Of a stretch of DNA of 64,000 bases, positions 11,997 to 25,800 are shown piece by piece. Origin of the DNA: Rhea pennata (taxonomy: Eukaryota; Chordata; Aves; Rheiformes; Rheidae); contig NC_084664.1 of NCBI RefSeq assembly GCF_028389875.1, forward strand, positions 135,625,466 to 135,689,465. The letters are read 5' to 3'. The number at the start of each line of letters is the position of its first letter. The first letter of the stretch is position 1. Below the pieces are notes generated by a model that was not told where the DNA came from, ran no database searches, and saw nothing but the letters and a program-made list of their open reading frames with translations. The translations under genes and the position numbers were made by a program.

Positions 11997-14382
11997 GGTG
12001 GTAGGGGGTTTAGCCCCGTGCTGTGACTCCAGACAGAGTCAGCCCCGGGGGGTGAGTCACAGAAACAGGCCTGAAGGCAACGTGCCCGTGCTCTGCTGGC
12101 TCCACGCCTGGCCGGCGTCGCCTCCGAGGCACGGGCAGAGCAAATCCGTGTTACGGCCTCTGCCCCCAGTCACCGCGGCTTGAACGGGGGCAGGAAAAGG
12201 AGAGGCGGTTGCTGCAGGTTTAACGCTGGTGGGGTTTAGTATATATGAAATCTCAGCGATTTCCTACGTTATAGGCTTTTAGAAAAGCTTTCTGTGAATA
12301 AATCTGCCGAGGTATTGCAGCTTCAACAAACTAAATTAGATATCCAAGGAAAGCGTATACTCATGAAGAAGAAAACTCCGGAAATGTAAAGCTTCACTTC
12401 TCAAACCACATACGCATTTTTAATCTCTCACTTTGTTTCTTAACAGAAAAATACCATCGCTGTAAGCCAGTTGTGCACTGGCATTTTGAGACAAACTTGT
12501 TTGTTCAGGAATTTGAGTTAATAGTGCTGCATTTGTGATATACCATAATATGCACTATAGAATCTGACATAGCACTTCTTGAGTGATTTTTATGTATTTA
12601 AAATTGAAACAAGCATATTTTCCTCTTGAATATTTTTAGATGTTTTTAACAAAGGAAATAAATAGGAGTCTGATTAAACCGTTAGGTCCATCAGTGACGT
12701 TAATAAAACCTTCTGTCTCTGTGGAATCTGCACTTCCCTGAAAAGTGAGTTGTTCTGATTAGGACCGTGAGGCTCATTTTGATGAGCTCTTCACTGATTC
12801 CTGATGGAGATGACTAAGCATTGGCTTACGTCTTTCCATAGAAGTTTACCATTCCATGAGCTATCCTACGGACTTTGCATCTTGGATAATATATTGTAAT
12901 ATATTGCTCCGTATATTAAGCTTTCTTCTAATGAAAGCACAAGCGAGTTTAGGATTCAGGTAGTATTTACACTATTTCATGCAATCTAGATTTCAAAATA
13001 TATAAAAGTCTCTGCAGCCACAAATAGTTAACATTGGAAATTACAAAATGCTCACTGTTTATAATTCTTAAATGTTTTAGCCGCAGTTGAATTTATGAAC
13101 AGTCTTATTTGTCTCTTCTTAACTCCATGTAAATCTATGTGCATATCTTGAGTATTTGGAGGATTATTTGCATGAAAACTGCTGATGAAGACATGTTAAA
13201 ATAGGGAAGTTATTTTAAGACAGCTATAGTAGGGTATCTTTCAATCCTGGATATTTGTTAGCTTTGAAAAAGCTTTGGTAATTTAGTCCGACTATTATCA
13301 CAAATCTTTGGGTTCCAACAAAAGCTAATAAAATCAGCTACGAATGCCTTAAATATATTAACTACATTTCAGAGACTATAAACCAGAGGAAGACTACACA
13401 TGTCATGTCAGCACAGAACCATACACATCTGTTGTTTTGAACCGTGCAGCAGCATTCAAAAGAAGCCTAGTCCCCTCATCAAATTGCATATATTTGAACT
13501 GTTTTTGCCCAGAGTTAAGGTAAATTACATAACAAATGTTATGATCACCAATATCCATTCTAGGGAATCAAAGTAGCTGCTGACCTTTAAATGTGAACAT
13601 ATTCACATATCAGTCTTCCAACCACCGTATGACCTGATATTTTCCGCGCTGGCACTCCTATCTCTTGGAGCTTTCCCTCTCCACCAAAAACACTGCAAAT
13701 GTGCCTATGGTGATTGCCAACTTCTTCTGCAGACTCAGAGGACCTCTTGCACTTCTAATTCCATTTCTCTTCTGTTCCCAGCAACCCACTGAATCATAGC
13801 CCTACTTGTTATGGATGTCAAAGGAGCCACTGAATCCAGTGGACCCTCAAACCTGGAGCCCAGCCATGTGTGCTCTGAGATCTGGATGTCTCTCCATGCG
13901 TGTGTCCAAGACAGGCAGACACACATACACACAGAGGATGCTAAAGTGTCTGGTCACACAAACTGCCACAGACAGAGTACTGGCATTCTCCAGCACACCC
14001 ATGTGCACAGACCCCTTGTATATCAGTACAGCCTCCAAGTCCAACATTCAGTCCAGATGTTTAGCCCTTTACCTGGTGTGCAGGTCACCTCCTACTCACC
14101 AGCTAGCACAGCTTGGTGTTTGCTAACGAGAAGGATGCACACACTCAGACATTCATTTCAGAAGCACTTCTGCAATCACAGATCCCTTGACTGTTAGCAT
14201 GGGCTCTCAACCCACCTAACAGCCATGCCCAGACCCTGGGGCCCTTACCTAGCCATTGGTTTTGACCTTGAGTCTTTCCAGATGCGAGTCTCCTCCATCT
14301 CACTGGCTAGCTTAGTTTGAAGTTTCCTAGCAAATTATGCATATATAGACAAAAAATTACTGAGGTGAAGTGACACCCAGGT

Positions 14383-14734
14383 CTCCCAGCTGCTGGCACT
14401 TAGACCTCTCTCACATAAACACACACCCCGATCTCTCCAGTTGCTGACAGGTAGCAGCCCTGTGACCCATGCCCTCTTTTGTAATCGCTGGCACCTAGAC
14501 CTTCCAACACACGTATATACACACACTGCAGTGCCTCCAGTTACTAGCACTTAGACCTACAAGCCCCATGGCCCACAGTTCCTTCAGTTATTGACCTGTA
14601 GACCTCTCCTGCATGCCAGCTCCTCTGATTGCTGGCACTTAGACCTACAGGCCCTAAGGCCTGTGTCATACGGAGATACAAATTGCTGGCCATCAGATCT
14701 CTTTTGCATGCTGGTCTCTGCAGTTGCTGGCTCC
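14383..14734 (+). repeat. Degenerate minisatellite, about eight copies
   Basis: A core like ttgctggcacttagacct recurs near 14391, 14444, 14487, 14541, 14586, 14632, 14684 and 14724, so the spacing is roughly 40-54 bases. Copies near 14391, 14541 and 14632 are the best preserved, sharing ggcacttagacct or agcacttagacct. Between cores lie C-rich pieces such as ctctccag and cacacac. No frame stays open across the copies, so this is not a coding repeat. Further, weaker relatives may extend left to about 13.9 kb. Confidence 0.6.
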
Positions 14735-16614
14735 ATTTTGCCATGCTTGTTCCTCTCCACTCTGATCCTCTTATTTCCCAACCTTTAGCCCTTTCTCAAA
14801 ATGTAAGTTTTACATAAACCCACAAGTCCTTTCTGATATCCATAACAAGTTTCACAGTCCTGCCTCAAATATTCCATAATACTCACAATAATCCCATTTC
14901 CCCCTTCTTACCAGCTACAATACATAGCTGACTATCTTTAAGGCTATGCCTCAGCAGTTCCCTTAATGGCTGATCAGTCAGTGGCCAAAGAGCTCGGGTC
15001 TTCGTTATTGTCTCCGTTATCACCTGGTCATTAATGAGTGTGTGTCTGTGCATTTAATGTATCACTTTCCCTGTTATTTCTTTTATATCAAATTGTCCTT
15101 AACCAAGTAACTTAATGAACCTGATGCCATCCCACATACTGTTACCCTGCTGATTGCAAAAATTGTTGCAGAACTCGAGGTTGGCAGATCCCCCTTGACT
15201 ACAGACTGCAGTTCCCTGATAGTACAGGCCAAAACATCATGATAAGATGGCAAGCCTACGCTTCCCTGTGTTCTTTGGAAGCCAGGATGTAGTTTTATGT
15301 GTTTTCTTCGTGTTCAGGCAGACTTAAAGCATAGAGCAGGCATATTGCACAACATATTTCCATCTTTCTCCATCGCAAGCCTACGCGCAACAGCGTCAGA
15401 CACTTCACTGGCTTTAACGCAGTATTTTATCCAGATGGTGCTTTATTTTCCAGACTTTACAAACCTTTAGCATGATGGCTGAGATAATGATAACAGGAAG
15501 AATAGCAATGTGATTGTGGTTTTCCAGTGATGTCCATCTTGAGTCTTTGGTGCTTGCTTTCAGTATTTTCAGAAGGATGTTTTACTCTAAATGGGGAAGG
15601 GAAAAAAGAAATCACATCTTGAGAGACAATTCTGTGGAAGGGAAAGATGTGTATAATGTGAGAGCATTACTTGGAAAGAAACCAACAAAATTTATTGGAA
15701 AGAGATAAAATAACAGTGCTAGGTGTGTGGCAATGCACAGACATACTGCATCTCAACAGAACATCATGCACAGAATACTGGGACAAAATAAAAAATGGCA
15801 GAGAGAGGGGAATGGAAGGCAATTTCTTTTCAATTCACCTACAAAATTTCTCTTGTGCCTTGTGAGTCCCTCTAAGTTATGTCATTCTTGCTCTTGCAAG
15901 AATGACTTGGAAATCAGAGGATTTAAAATAAGAGCCTGAGACTTTATGAAACTTCTTATCAAAAACTGCCAAAAATCTCTCTTACACTCACTAATTGCTG
16001 ATCCAGACATCAGAATAGTTTTAGCCTGTTGCCTTCTTTTACCTCTCCCTGGTCCTTGGCTTTTATGGCTACTTTCTTCCTTGCAAAAAGAATGGCCATT
16101 GAACAGAGAAACTGTTTTTCAGGTAGGCTTTTTGTTTAGGGTTTCAAGGTTTGGTTTGGTTTGCTTTGTTTGGTTGGTTGTTTTTTTTACCATTATACTA
16201 TGGCCCAGGTGTTTTAAGGTGTGAGCATCAGTACAAAATGCAGTAATAGGTGAAATGTAAATCCTCTAAGCAAAAGATAGATTCAGTTAAAAACTGAAAA
16301 TTTTCACATATGCTCACACTCTCCCTCCTAATGTGGGATGACATCAGGGCAGTTAGAGTAATGGTGGCACACTGGAATGAACTGACTTTTTGTTATTTGT
16401 ATTTAATAGAGTTTTTTTTTTTAATTCCTAAGTTAGAGTCTTCAGACTTAAAAACAAATCTCCAATTCCTCCAATTTACTTTTTACTCTATTTGACTGTT
16501 TCTAATGCAAGAAATTGGTGATGTTGTTTGGGAGGAGGTTGTTTGTTTCTTTTATTTTGCAAAAAGACTTTTAGAAAATTTCTATATCTTTGATGAAAGA
16601 GGCAAAATACTTAC

Positions 16615-16816
16615 TTCTTCTAGAGTAAAGCTCTCCTTGTTTTCCTTTCCTTGGCTGTATTTCTTTTTAAGGCACACTATACTTGTGATAGTGACAATAA
16701 GCATAACAACAAATACAGTTATGGTTGAAGAAACAGCTATTACAATATTTTCTTGAGTTGAGCCTTTCCTTTCACACTTTTCTCCCATGTACCACCAATC
16801 ATCACCTGCTGGACAT
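16615..16816 (-). CDS. MEP1B: MEP1B coding exon 14: EGF end, membrane helix, tail
   Basis: The exon starts after tcttgtag and completes R694. It reads [20 protein letters not shown] (695-714), which gives the last two EGF cysteines. A transmembrane helix follows at about 718-743 ([18 protein letters not shown] onward), then the stop-transfer and tail [18 protein letters not shown]. It ends in phase 0 at a gtaagt donor, so one more short exon must finish the protein. The tail after KKKY differs from human RERMSSNRPNL. Confidence 0.93.
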
Positions 16817-19800
16817 CTACAAGACAAAAGAACAAACATGCGGTATCAACTAAAGGTTAAAGGAATGCAGAGGGCTACTTAAAAAGTCCCAGTGAACTAT
16901 TTCCATGTCCTAAGCCATCATGAAACTATCTTAAAAGAGACTTCTATTTTAAAGTTGTCTTAAGTGGCTTCCTCTCCTTACAGAGAAGCATCTGGATTTG
17001 CTACTTTTCCTTCATCTTTCCCCTCCTCTACAGGTTGTCTCTTCACAGGGACCCTTTGCGGGAAAACCCAGATGTCAGCCTGACCCTTTTGCTTGTTTAA
17101 GGCTTAGCTGCAGCTGGTCTATAGAGCCACTGCCACAGAACGGTCAGCTTCAGCTACCAGTAGAGAAGCCTTACATGCTTCCTTTTCCGCCAAGTTTATA
17201 GCACTTCCGTTGACAGAAAACTCCTTTCTTACTCCATGAAACTGATACTGTCACTAAGACCCCTATCATTGCAGTATTTGCTTGTACTACCACCAGTTCA
17301 CCTTCTTCTCTTGGTGCAATTCTGCCTTCTGTCACGCTCTGCTTTTATACAGTATCCTTCTATCATCTCCTTCACTCAGTCAATTTAAAAGAGCCTTTAT
17401 AGCGAGGAGTTGAATAAAATCCTGGTGGAACTGGTCCAGAAGCTTTACACCACTGTTGTTATCCAGTCCAGCCACATTTACCATTCTCTAGCAAACTTCA
17501 TGCTTCTAGTTCCTCTTTTTCTTTTCCTTTAATTCTCAGCTCCTCTTATGCAGCAGTTAAACCTTGTGAGGTAAATGGGATGGAGACTGCAGCCCAGACT
17601 CTCAGAGCATCCCTGACCAGGTGGCAGCTGAACCAAAACTTAGGTGGGGGAATTCCAACACCAACACCTGCTTTGGAGCTGACAGTGATGCTGGCTAAGG
17701 TGGAGGAATCAAGGATTTTAGGTTGTTTAATCCTGAAAAGGATTATACAGTGAGCGTGTGATGGTCCCAGTGATCTAACTGAAAAAAAAAATATATGGGC
17801 AATGCAGTTGAGTTCTCACCTGTCTCTATTTTCTTTACCCTGGTTGTGCCTTATGTTATTGTTTTTCTATAGTTCCTACCGACACCATTTATTCAAAACT
17901 AAATTCTCCACCCTGAAAATGAATCTATTTGCAGAGCACTGCAACGTTACTGGCCGTTGGGGGACTTCATGTGATCAAGCTTAAGCTGGAGTTAGGTATC
18001 ATATCTCCCTTAGTTTTCCCAATACGAAATCAGAGAGGAAATTGATGAAGAAAAATAGGTCACATACGCTATAGAACTTCAGATAGTTCAGAGGAGTTAC
18101 AAAACGACATTTTATTTTCATAACTCTGAAATCAAGCGTAATGTTCTGCATGATACTTTTTTCTCCTTCTTGGAACAGCTTCTTGACATTTTTACGACTG
18201 TTTTCCTGATGTGCTGCGCAAGCCTCCTTACAGAATTGTTTTTAAAGGTTTCTAAATGGGGAGATATAACACTTAATGAGTCACACGGACTCTTGTTGTT
18301 CTCGGCCTTTAGACATTTGCCTCACAGCACTCCCGCAGTCTACCTGCCTCGGCAGAGCTTCACTGGACAGTGCTACCATCTTCGGCTTCGGGCTTCACCT
18401 GTGAGCTGGAATAACACTAATCACCAGGTGGCTTATATAAGTGAGAATTAAATGAAAGCTGTTATTCATTTTCTTGCAGACCAAACAATCTTTTTTAGTT
18501 CTCAGTCTTCGTCACTAGTTTCAAAGGCAAGCTGCAGCACTTTGGCAATTCATGCTCATGATTTGCACTGCATGATATTTATGAATCAAGTTTTGAACTA
18601 ATGTCTCTGTTGACTTCCTGGTTAAGAAATATTAAAAAGTATTTTCCAGTGATATAAATGCCAATTTCTTTCAGCTGCATTTATGTTTTAACTCACATCC
18701 TTTAAATTTGGCTGTAGGGATTTCTAAGATGTATAGTCCATTTTATAATATTGGACTAATACATTACTGAAAATAATGTTTTAGATATAATTTATAGGTA
18801 AGTCAAGCAGAGTACTTCAAAACAGTCAAATGTCGAGCGGAGGAACTTCTGTGGAGCCCAGGCTGGTCGTAAGCTTAGTCTTTTGCAGTAGCAGTTGGAA
18901 ATGTTTGCCTTAATTAGTTACAGTTTATCTTTCCTTTTACTAAGAACAAAGATTTATTCTACTAAAAGCTTTTATTACTCATTATCAAACTGTATTTGAG
19001 AATGAATAAAGACAGATACCTGCACACAGGTGCTTTATCTACAATAATGCAGATACCATCATTTTCACAAAGGTTGTCTGGACAGGAATCCACAATATCT
19101 ATTTCTGGGGGTTTAGTTAGGATGACAGAGGTTGTTGTGGTGGCTCTTGTGGTGGTAGTAGGTCTAGTGGTGGGCTTGGCGGTGGTGGTGGGCTTGGCGG
19201 TGGTGGTGGGCTTGGTGGTGGTAGTGGAGGTAGGCTTGATGGTGTTGACATTGGAAGTATTCGTAAAAAAGGTAGGTGAAACACTTGGCTGAGCTGACAG
19301 TAGATGTGATATATCTGCATGAGGAAAATAAAAAGAGACAAAATTTTCACTCTGTGCTATTTTTCCTCTTATCCTAATACAAGCTCTAAAAATAAAGAGA
19401 AAGAAAAAGAACCTGTAAGTTATTCTAAATTGTCTTGATCTGGTATAATGAATAAATAACTAGCCTTTTTAAGTTTCAGGAGCATGCTGTATATTTAAAG
19501 TGGACTTTTACATTTTTTCAGAAACATACAATTTCATTTAGAATTCGCTATTAAAAATATTTCATACAGGAGTAGCATTATATTATGCAATTAGATTTTA
19601 ACTTACACATGAGATTAATGGATTACATAGTAGATATACACATATTTAGGGAACATATAAATTTAGGAAAATGTGATTTGATTTTAGCAACATGAGTAGT
19701 CCCACTGACTCCCCAAAACTGTTCATATATATATCATGTGTATTTATACCTACAGCACTAGTGACTTAGAAGTAGGTCACATTGTGTATTTGTTGTGTTA

Positions 19801-22800
19801 CAAACAGCATCAGCTGCCATCAATGTTTTCATACCTTCTGTTGTTAAAAGAATATAAACACCATCTTCTTTAATAAAGTTGCGGCTTCTAAGTCTCTGAT
19901 GAGTTAAGAACGCACTTGTTCCACTTCCTGGACCTCTCATGAATGCAGTTCCATTGGGAAAATAAGCCTTTGATCCCACTTTGTCTGGTCTATCCCAAAA
20001 ATAATTTGATGTAGAATCTGGAAAAAATGAACTGTATTTGAGTGTAGGGGCACTCGAGACATTTTTCTCAAAAGAGTCCTACTTTTCTCAGATAATCTTT
20101 GCTACAGAATAGAATTAAGATTTCTTTCAACAACCAACTTTGCCTGCCTCTACTTATTTGCTCACAGATATCATGAATATGGAAAAGAAGATAAGTTATG
20201 TGAAATTCAGGAATTAGGAGTAATGCTGAACCTGCCTATAGTATTTGTAGATTTTTTATCTGGGATTCCACGATGATGAGGTGCACAAGCCAATGAACTA
20301 CTACTACGGCTGGATTTGATCTAAGGTATTGAGAAAAGAGTCTGCTGGAGACGAGGTTATCAGAGCGCTAGCTGAAAATTTGTTGTATTTTTATTTCCTT
20401 GTAGTGTAGTTGGCAAGAAGATGAGTAGCACATGAATCATCTGTAAAATGCATTATTTCAGTGCTTCTCAGAAAAAAAAAAAAAAAAAAAAAGCATCAAA
20501 AAAGAGCATCCTTTGGATGTAAACCAGAGGTGCTTGAACAACCTGAAAGGTCATGGGTTGCTGATGCCCCCTCCATCGAACCCAGGACTGAATCTCAAAG
20601 CTGAGCCTGGTTGTCCATGACACGCACAAGGGAAGAGACTGTCTGCTCCCGTGTCTGTCCCGGGTAGAAGGTTTCTCTTGGGAATCTTGGGCTACCAGCA
20701 GCGTTTGAACAAACAAGGGGGAAGGAGCAGAGAGCAAACACAACACAAAGTCCAGGGTACGAGGGAAGGAAGGCAAAGGGCTGAGCGCTGCGGCCACATC
20801 GGCAGAGAGCCCAGGGAAAACGCCAGCCCTCTGCGGGGATGTAACCTCTCACTCACAAGGGAGGCCATTTATTCAGGCTAGATAACCCACACTTGGCTTT
20901 TACTTAGACACCATGTGTCAGAGAAAAATGAATGTAAATCTTAGGGGGTTTATTTTATTGCTGTTGCTGGGCTTTTTTTAATAATATTTTGACTTAAAAT
21001 TTTGATGCCTTCCTTCCTCTATTAATGTTACTGTCTGAAAGCCCAGGAAACTAATTCAGTAGTAGAGTCTGTTTCTTTTGGCAAAACCCTCATATCAATG
21101 CACCGAGTGTTTTCAGCCTAAATGCAGTCTTTATCCAGTGCTGAATATGGGGTTTAATTTTAATAATACAGAGACTCCTACCCTGTTCTCAGAGTTACAG
21201 CTTTACCTAAACTGCCTCCTTTCCATGTTATTGTGGACAATTGCTGCTTATCTTATCACACCTTGAACAAGTACAGATTATGTAATGTGATTCAGTACTT
21301 TGTCCATCTGATTAGTATTGACACTAGTGTTCCCTTTACCAGGAGGGAGGGAATTTGTTTAATGGCATGCTTTTATCTGGTATCAACTGTGTATATTGTT
21401 AACTCAGTATTTTTCTTTTCAAGCCTTCTGGAAAACTTTCATTCTCGTTACAGCACATTTAAATGCATCTTTACAGAGCACATGAAAGAAGTTTTAGGAG
21501 TGGATGATCCACCTATCTGCTGTGCAGATCACCTCTGCACCTACCTACCTATTTGTTCATTTTTTTTCTTGTCCACAGGAAAATTGTATTTTTGCTGTGA
21601 GCAAATGCAACCCTCTGGAAGCTTAAAAAACTGCACTAATTTACACAAACAGAAAATCTGACTACTTATCTTTTTGCTGTGTTTTATATGTAGCGGATAT
21701 GGCATTTGTTTTTAACTAACCTAATAATTTTAGTGGATCTGTGGTTACACTTCTTTGGTTTGACATCCGTTGACGAATATCAGGATGCTGGTCCAGCAGA
21801 ATCATGGTACCTTGCAGCCATGCGCAGGGCCATTGCAACCGATCATCGTTTGCTCCAGAAATCAAGTGCAGGTAGATTGCCAAATTAAATGGGCTATCAA
21901 CCGTACCATTTACATACAAACCGACCTGGAAAGCATATCCTTCGCTAGAGTAAAAAGGTGGACTGTATATTCTTCCTGCCGTCCCTTCAGAACTTGTGTC
22001 GAGGAGATGCGTGAAATTCCTGATATGCCAGACGTGGTGAGGACACTGCGTCTCTGACAAATTGATATCATCAATAGAGAGGCCTCCGTTTGACCAGCCA
22101 GTTCCCCTCACGCCTTGAAACAGGAATCGGAATTTACTGGTGACATTCAAAGAAACATGATGGAGCTGCCAGTAGTCCGCAGGTGAACCTGAAAGACAAG
22201 GGTTGGGATTTCCAAGTCAACAGTGCAGTCAAATACTGTCCAGATCTTCACAGCCTATTCCAATGCTGTGAAAGAATTTCCCAGTTCCACTAGCACTGAG
22301 GTTCTGGAATATTTCCCTCTTAGATATTACTTTGAGGCATTTAAAAGAAGTGATGTTTCTTGGAAATTTTTCAATGTACGATTGTATTTTTCACTTCTAT
22401 TTTTCTACAGGTTTAGTACTTATGCCTACTAGCTCTTTAATTTGAGTAAAAATAGTATTACTGATTTTTAAGACTGTTTTGCATTTTATATTTTTTAAAG
22501 AACATGGCATTAAATTAGTCCTAATGTTATGATAATTAAACACACAAAGAAAAGATGGCTGTCATCTGCATAATTAAAAAGACAAAATTCAGAGCAAGAT
22601 ATATTCAAATAACTGAATAACAAAAAATCTTAACAAGAAAAGCCACAGAGGCTTCTGGGAGACTAGAAATACAAGATTTACTCATTTTGTTCTTAGCTAT
22701 TTAAGTGGCTTGCTGGAGGTTTGCCTCTGCAGAAGCACTACTCACACGTCAAATGATTAATGGTACTAAGTTCAATGGAAGCAAGTCATTTACAAAATCT

Positions 22801-25800
22801 ACTTTGTAAAACATAACCTTAGTGCAAATCTGATGCTGTATCCCTAAGTGCCTGCAGTCAGAAATTCCACTTGACTCCAAGAGCAGTTTGTACAAAAACA
22901 AAAACCTCTGGACAAGGGTCTTGTAATATAAATTAAAGTATGACATCTTTCTTAAATAACATGTACAGCAAAACAATGTCTTTTGCTGTTTAGTTTATGT
23001 TCACCTGCATGGAAGACCATACAGGAAGACCATACACGTCCACACATTTCTGGAATAAACAATGCCGAACCCAAATATAGAATTCATGCTTAATGTTCCT
23101 AGCAATTCTAAACACCATAGGATGGATCCCAGATATGAGTCTTAATTTCTTACCTTTTCTTCATTATTGTTGTTGTAATTAGGGAGAAAAAATATATACT
23201 TAAAACCAAGAACTGAAGTGTGCCACTATTTTCTATTTGGAGGGCTCAGAGTAATCTGAAATGTAGCTCCATCCTTAGGAGCCCTGACACTTATATTAAG
23301 GATTCCTAATGGCACACAAGGATAAAGCAAGCATCAAGGTGAAGAAAAGGAAATGAAAAGGGAAAAAAAAGAAAAAAGGGAAAAAAGGAAAAAGAAGGGG
23401 AAAGAAGGGGAATGGAGGAAAGAAGGGGAAAGGGAGAAAGAAGAGGAAAGGGGGAAAATGGAAAAAAAGGGTAAAGGGGAAAAGGAAAGGACAAGAAAGG
23501 AGGCATTAGTAGTAGCTGGGTCTCAAGGGACAAAGAGAGGCAGAGGTAGGACCTGATATCTATTTTGTAAAAGAACTTGCTCAGATCCTTATGTAGCCAG
23601 CAGATTTAGTTGTAGCTGTAATGAAGACCAAGTAATAGGTAAGGATTTGAGAATGCAGTTTAATGATAAGGCACTATGGGCAATTCTAGCTTAAAGAGCT
23701 CTTTTCTACTGACTGACCTTCACTACTCATTCTATAGAGCACAGGTTTCTAAATCACACGGGAACACAATATTCCTCAGGACCTAACTGAAATCTTGACC
23801 TCTTGCCATGTATTTCAGTTAAGTCATTTCAAATATTGCCAAAAAAGTAAGCCAAGTTTTATTTATCTTTTTCAATTTGGTATCTTAGGTAACCCAGGGC
23901 ACTTACACTTTTCATTTCTTTATTATTAGTGCCTTATTCATTATAATTTACTCAATGACCAGCTACTTCTGTTGCTATTGATACCAACAATTCTCAAACA
24001 GTTAAAATGACTGCTCACGGAACTCCAGATATTTTAGCAAAAGAACTATCTCAATAATGGAAGAGTTTGTAATTTGTGGCAATTGATTATATTATTGGAA
24101 AATCACTGACTGAGGATCCATCAAGCACAATTTCACCAGAGGAGAATCAATTGCGCAGTTAGAGAATAAGTCAAAGAATGAAACCAGGAGATGAGTCACT
24201 TTGCTATAATATTTTTTCCCCAATACTTTGGAAAGGGTGTTGAGTCCAGATTAAATCAGAATGCAATTTTAATCTATACCTCTTATTTCTTCAATGAGTC
24301 TCAGGGTACCATTGGGATGAGCCGAGGTGTACTCCCGGACCCAGACGTAGAGCTGGTCGCTTTCATGCCCACTGTGGTAGAGGTAGAACTGCAGGCACTG
24401 GAAGCCTCTCTTGGGATACAGAATTCGGCTCTCCAGGACAGCTGTGCTTCCCTCTCTTACAGTGCTGGTATTGAAATGCATGAAGTAGCCAGAAGCTGTC
24501 AAAAGTCAATGAGAAATAAGTGATGGGGGAGAGAGAGAATAAAATTTTCCTTGCACACCTGTATTACTTAGCGCTATATTGAATTGACACCAGAGGACAT
24601 AGTCAGGTTGGGCTCCCAGGAAGCTAGAACTTGTACAAATCCAGTCTTCCAGGTTGAGGACTGTTACCCACTTGCATTCTTCAGAGGCCAAATTTTTCTC
24701 CTCGGATTTTTTTTTTCCTCTTTTATTGTCTCTAGCAATTTGTACTCAAAAACATAGACTCCCCTGTTTAACTGTTTACCCAGTATCAGTAATCTAAAGT
24801 TAACAATCTCTCTGGAGGATTGTCTTAAGCTCTTTCATTCATGAAGTTTTCTTTGATGAGTTCGGAAATAATTGGCTTTATTCCCAATTAATTGTTCACC
24901 TGAGCCCTGATGACATACATAAACCCTAAATTGCAATTCTTTCCAAAGACTTACTAAGCAATTACTCAAAAATAAATGTCTTATTATAGCGATAATCTTT
25001 CTGGTGCAGCTATACCACAGGTTAGAACATTGTATGTTCTTGTGATGGTGTTACACTAAGTCCAGAAAACAGAACAAAAGAGATAGGAACATTCAATCTT
25101 CTTAAATAAGCAGAAAATAGAACATGTCACATGATAGCCTTAAGTATGTTTTATGTTTCTTAGTTAAAAATTTAACTGCAACTGCAAATGTTGACAAATT
25201 AACTTGTCAACAAATAAACTAAGAACAAGGCCGAGATCAAAGTCAACTCACAAACCTTTGCAGAAAACACTTCCCAAAGAGATAAGAACAGTTTTTTCTC
25301 ATACCTTCACATTCTCCCATATTGGTATGATCAGTATTTGGCCCAGCAGGAACCTGAGACAAGCGCTGCCAGTCACTGTTATCATCTGAACTTTGAATCA
25401 TACCACATATATTCTCAAGTTCAAAGCTGCACGTGTCCATGAAGCTTAGGGAGGAAGCTATAACATGGAAAGAAAAAAAAAAGTTGTGACTCGCTGTTGT
25501 ATGACATACTTTTTAATGTAAACATCCAGGGCCAAGAGTAGAGAGAGACTAAGAAACACAAACATACCAAATGATCAGTGGTTTCCAGTACCATCAATAT
25601 ACGCAGGTATAATGCCCAAGAATTCATCACATTTGGCCCCTAACTCTGAAGCTGATAGGATGTTGTCAGGGCCACACTGGGGCACTTAGCAAGTACAGAA
25701 GGGTGCCAGCTAATTATTATCACATCTTTAATTTATAAAAGGAACACCAATGACAGCCCCAATCCACCAGCTATCACACAGCCAAAGGGTCTGAAGACTT

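Noticed and set aside
19117-19350. Minus-strand frame of Pro/Ser repeats (collagen- or extensin-like look)
   Set aside because: It is the wrong frame of MEP1B exon 13. The correct frame gives Thr-rich sequence flanked by conserved MATH and EGF residues.
23306-23556. Lys/Glu-rich frame (plus) and Phe/Pro-rich frame (minus)
   Set aside because: Artefacts of the purine tract in intron 10.
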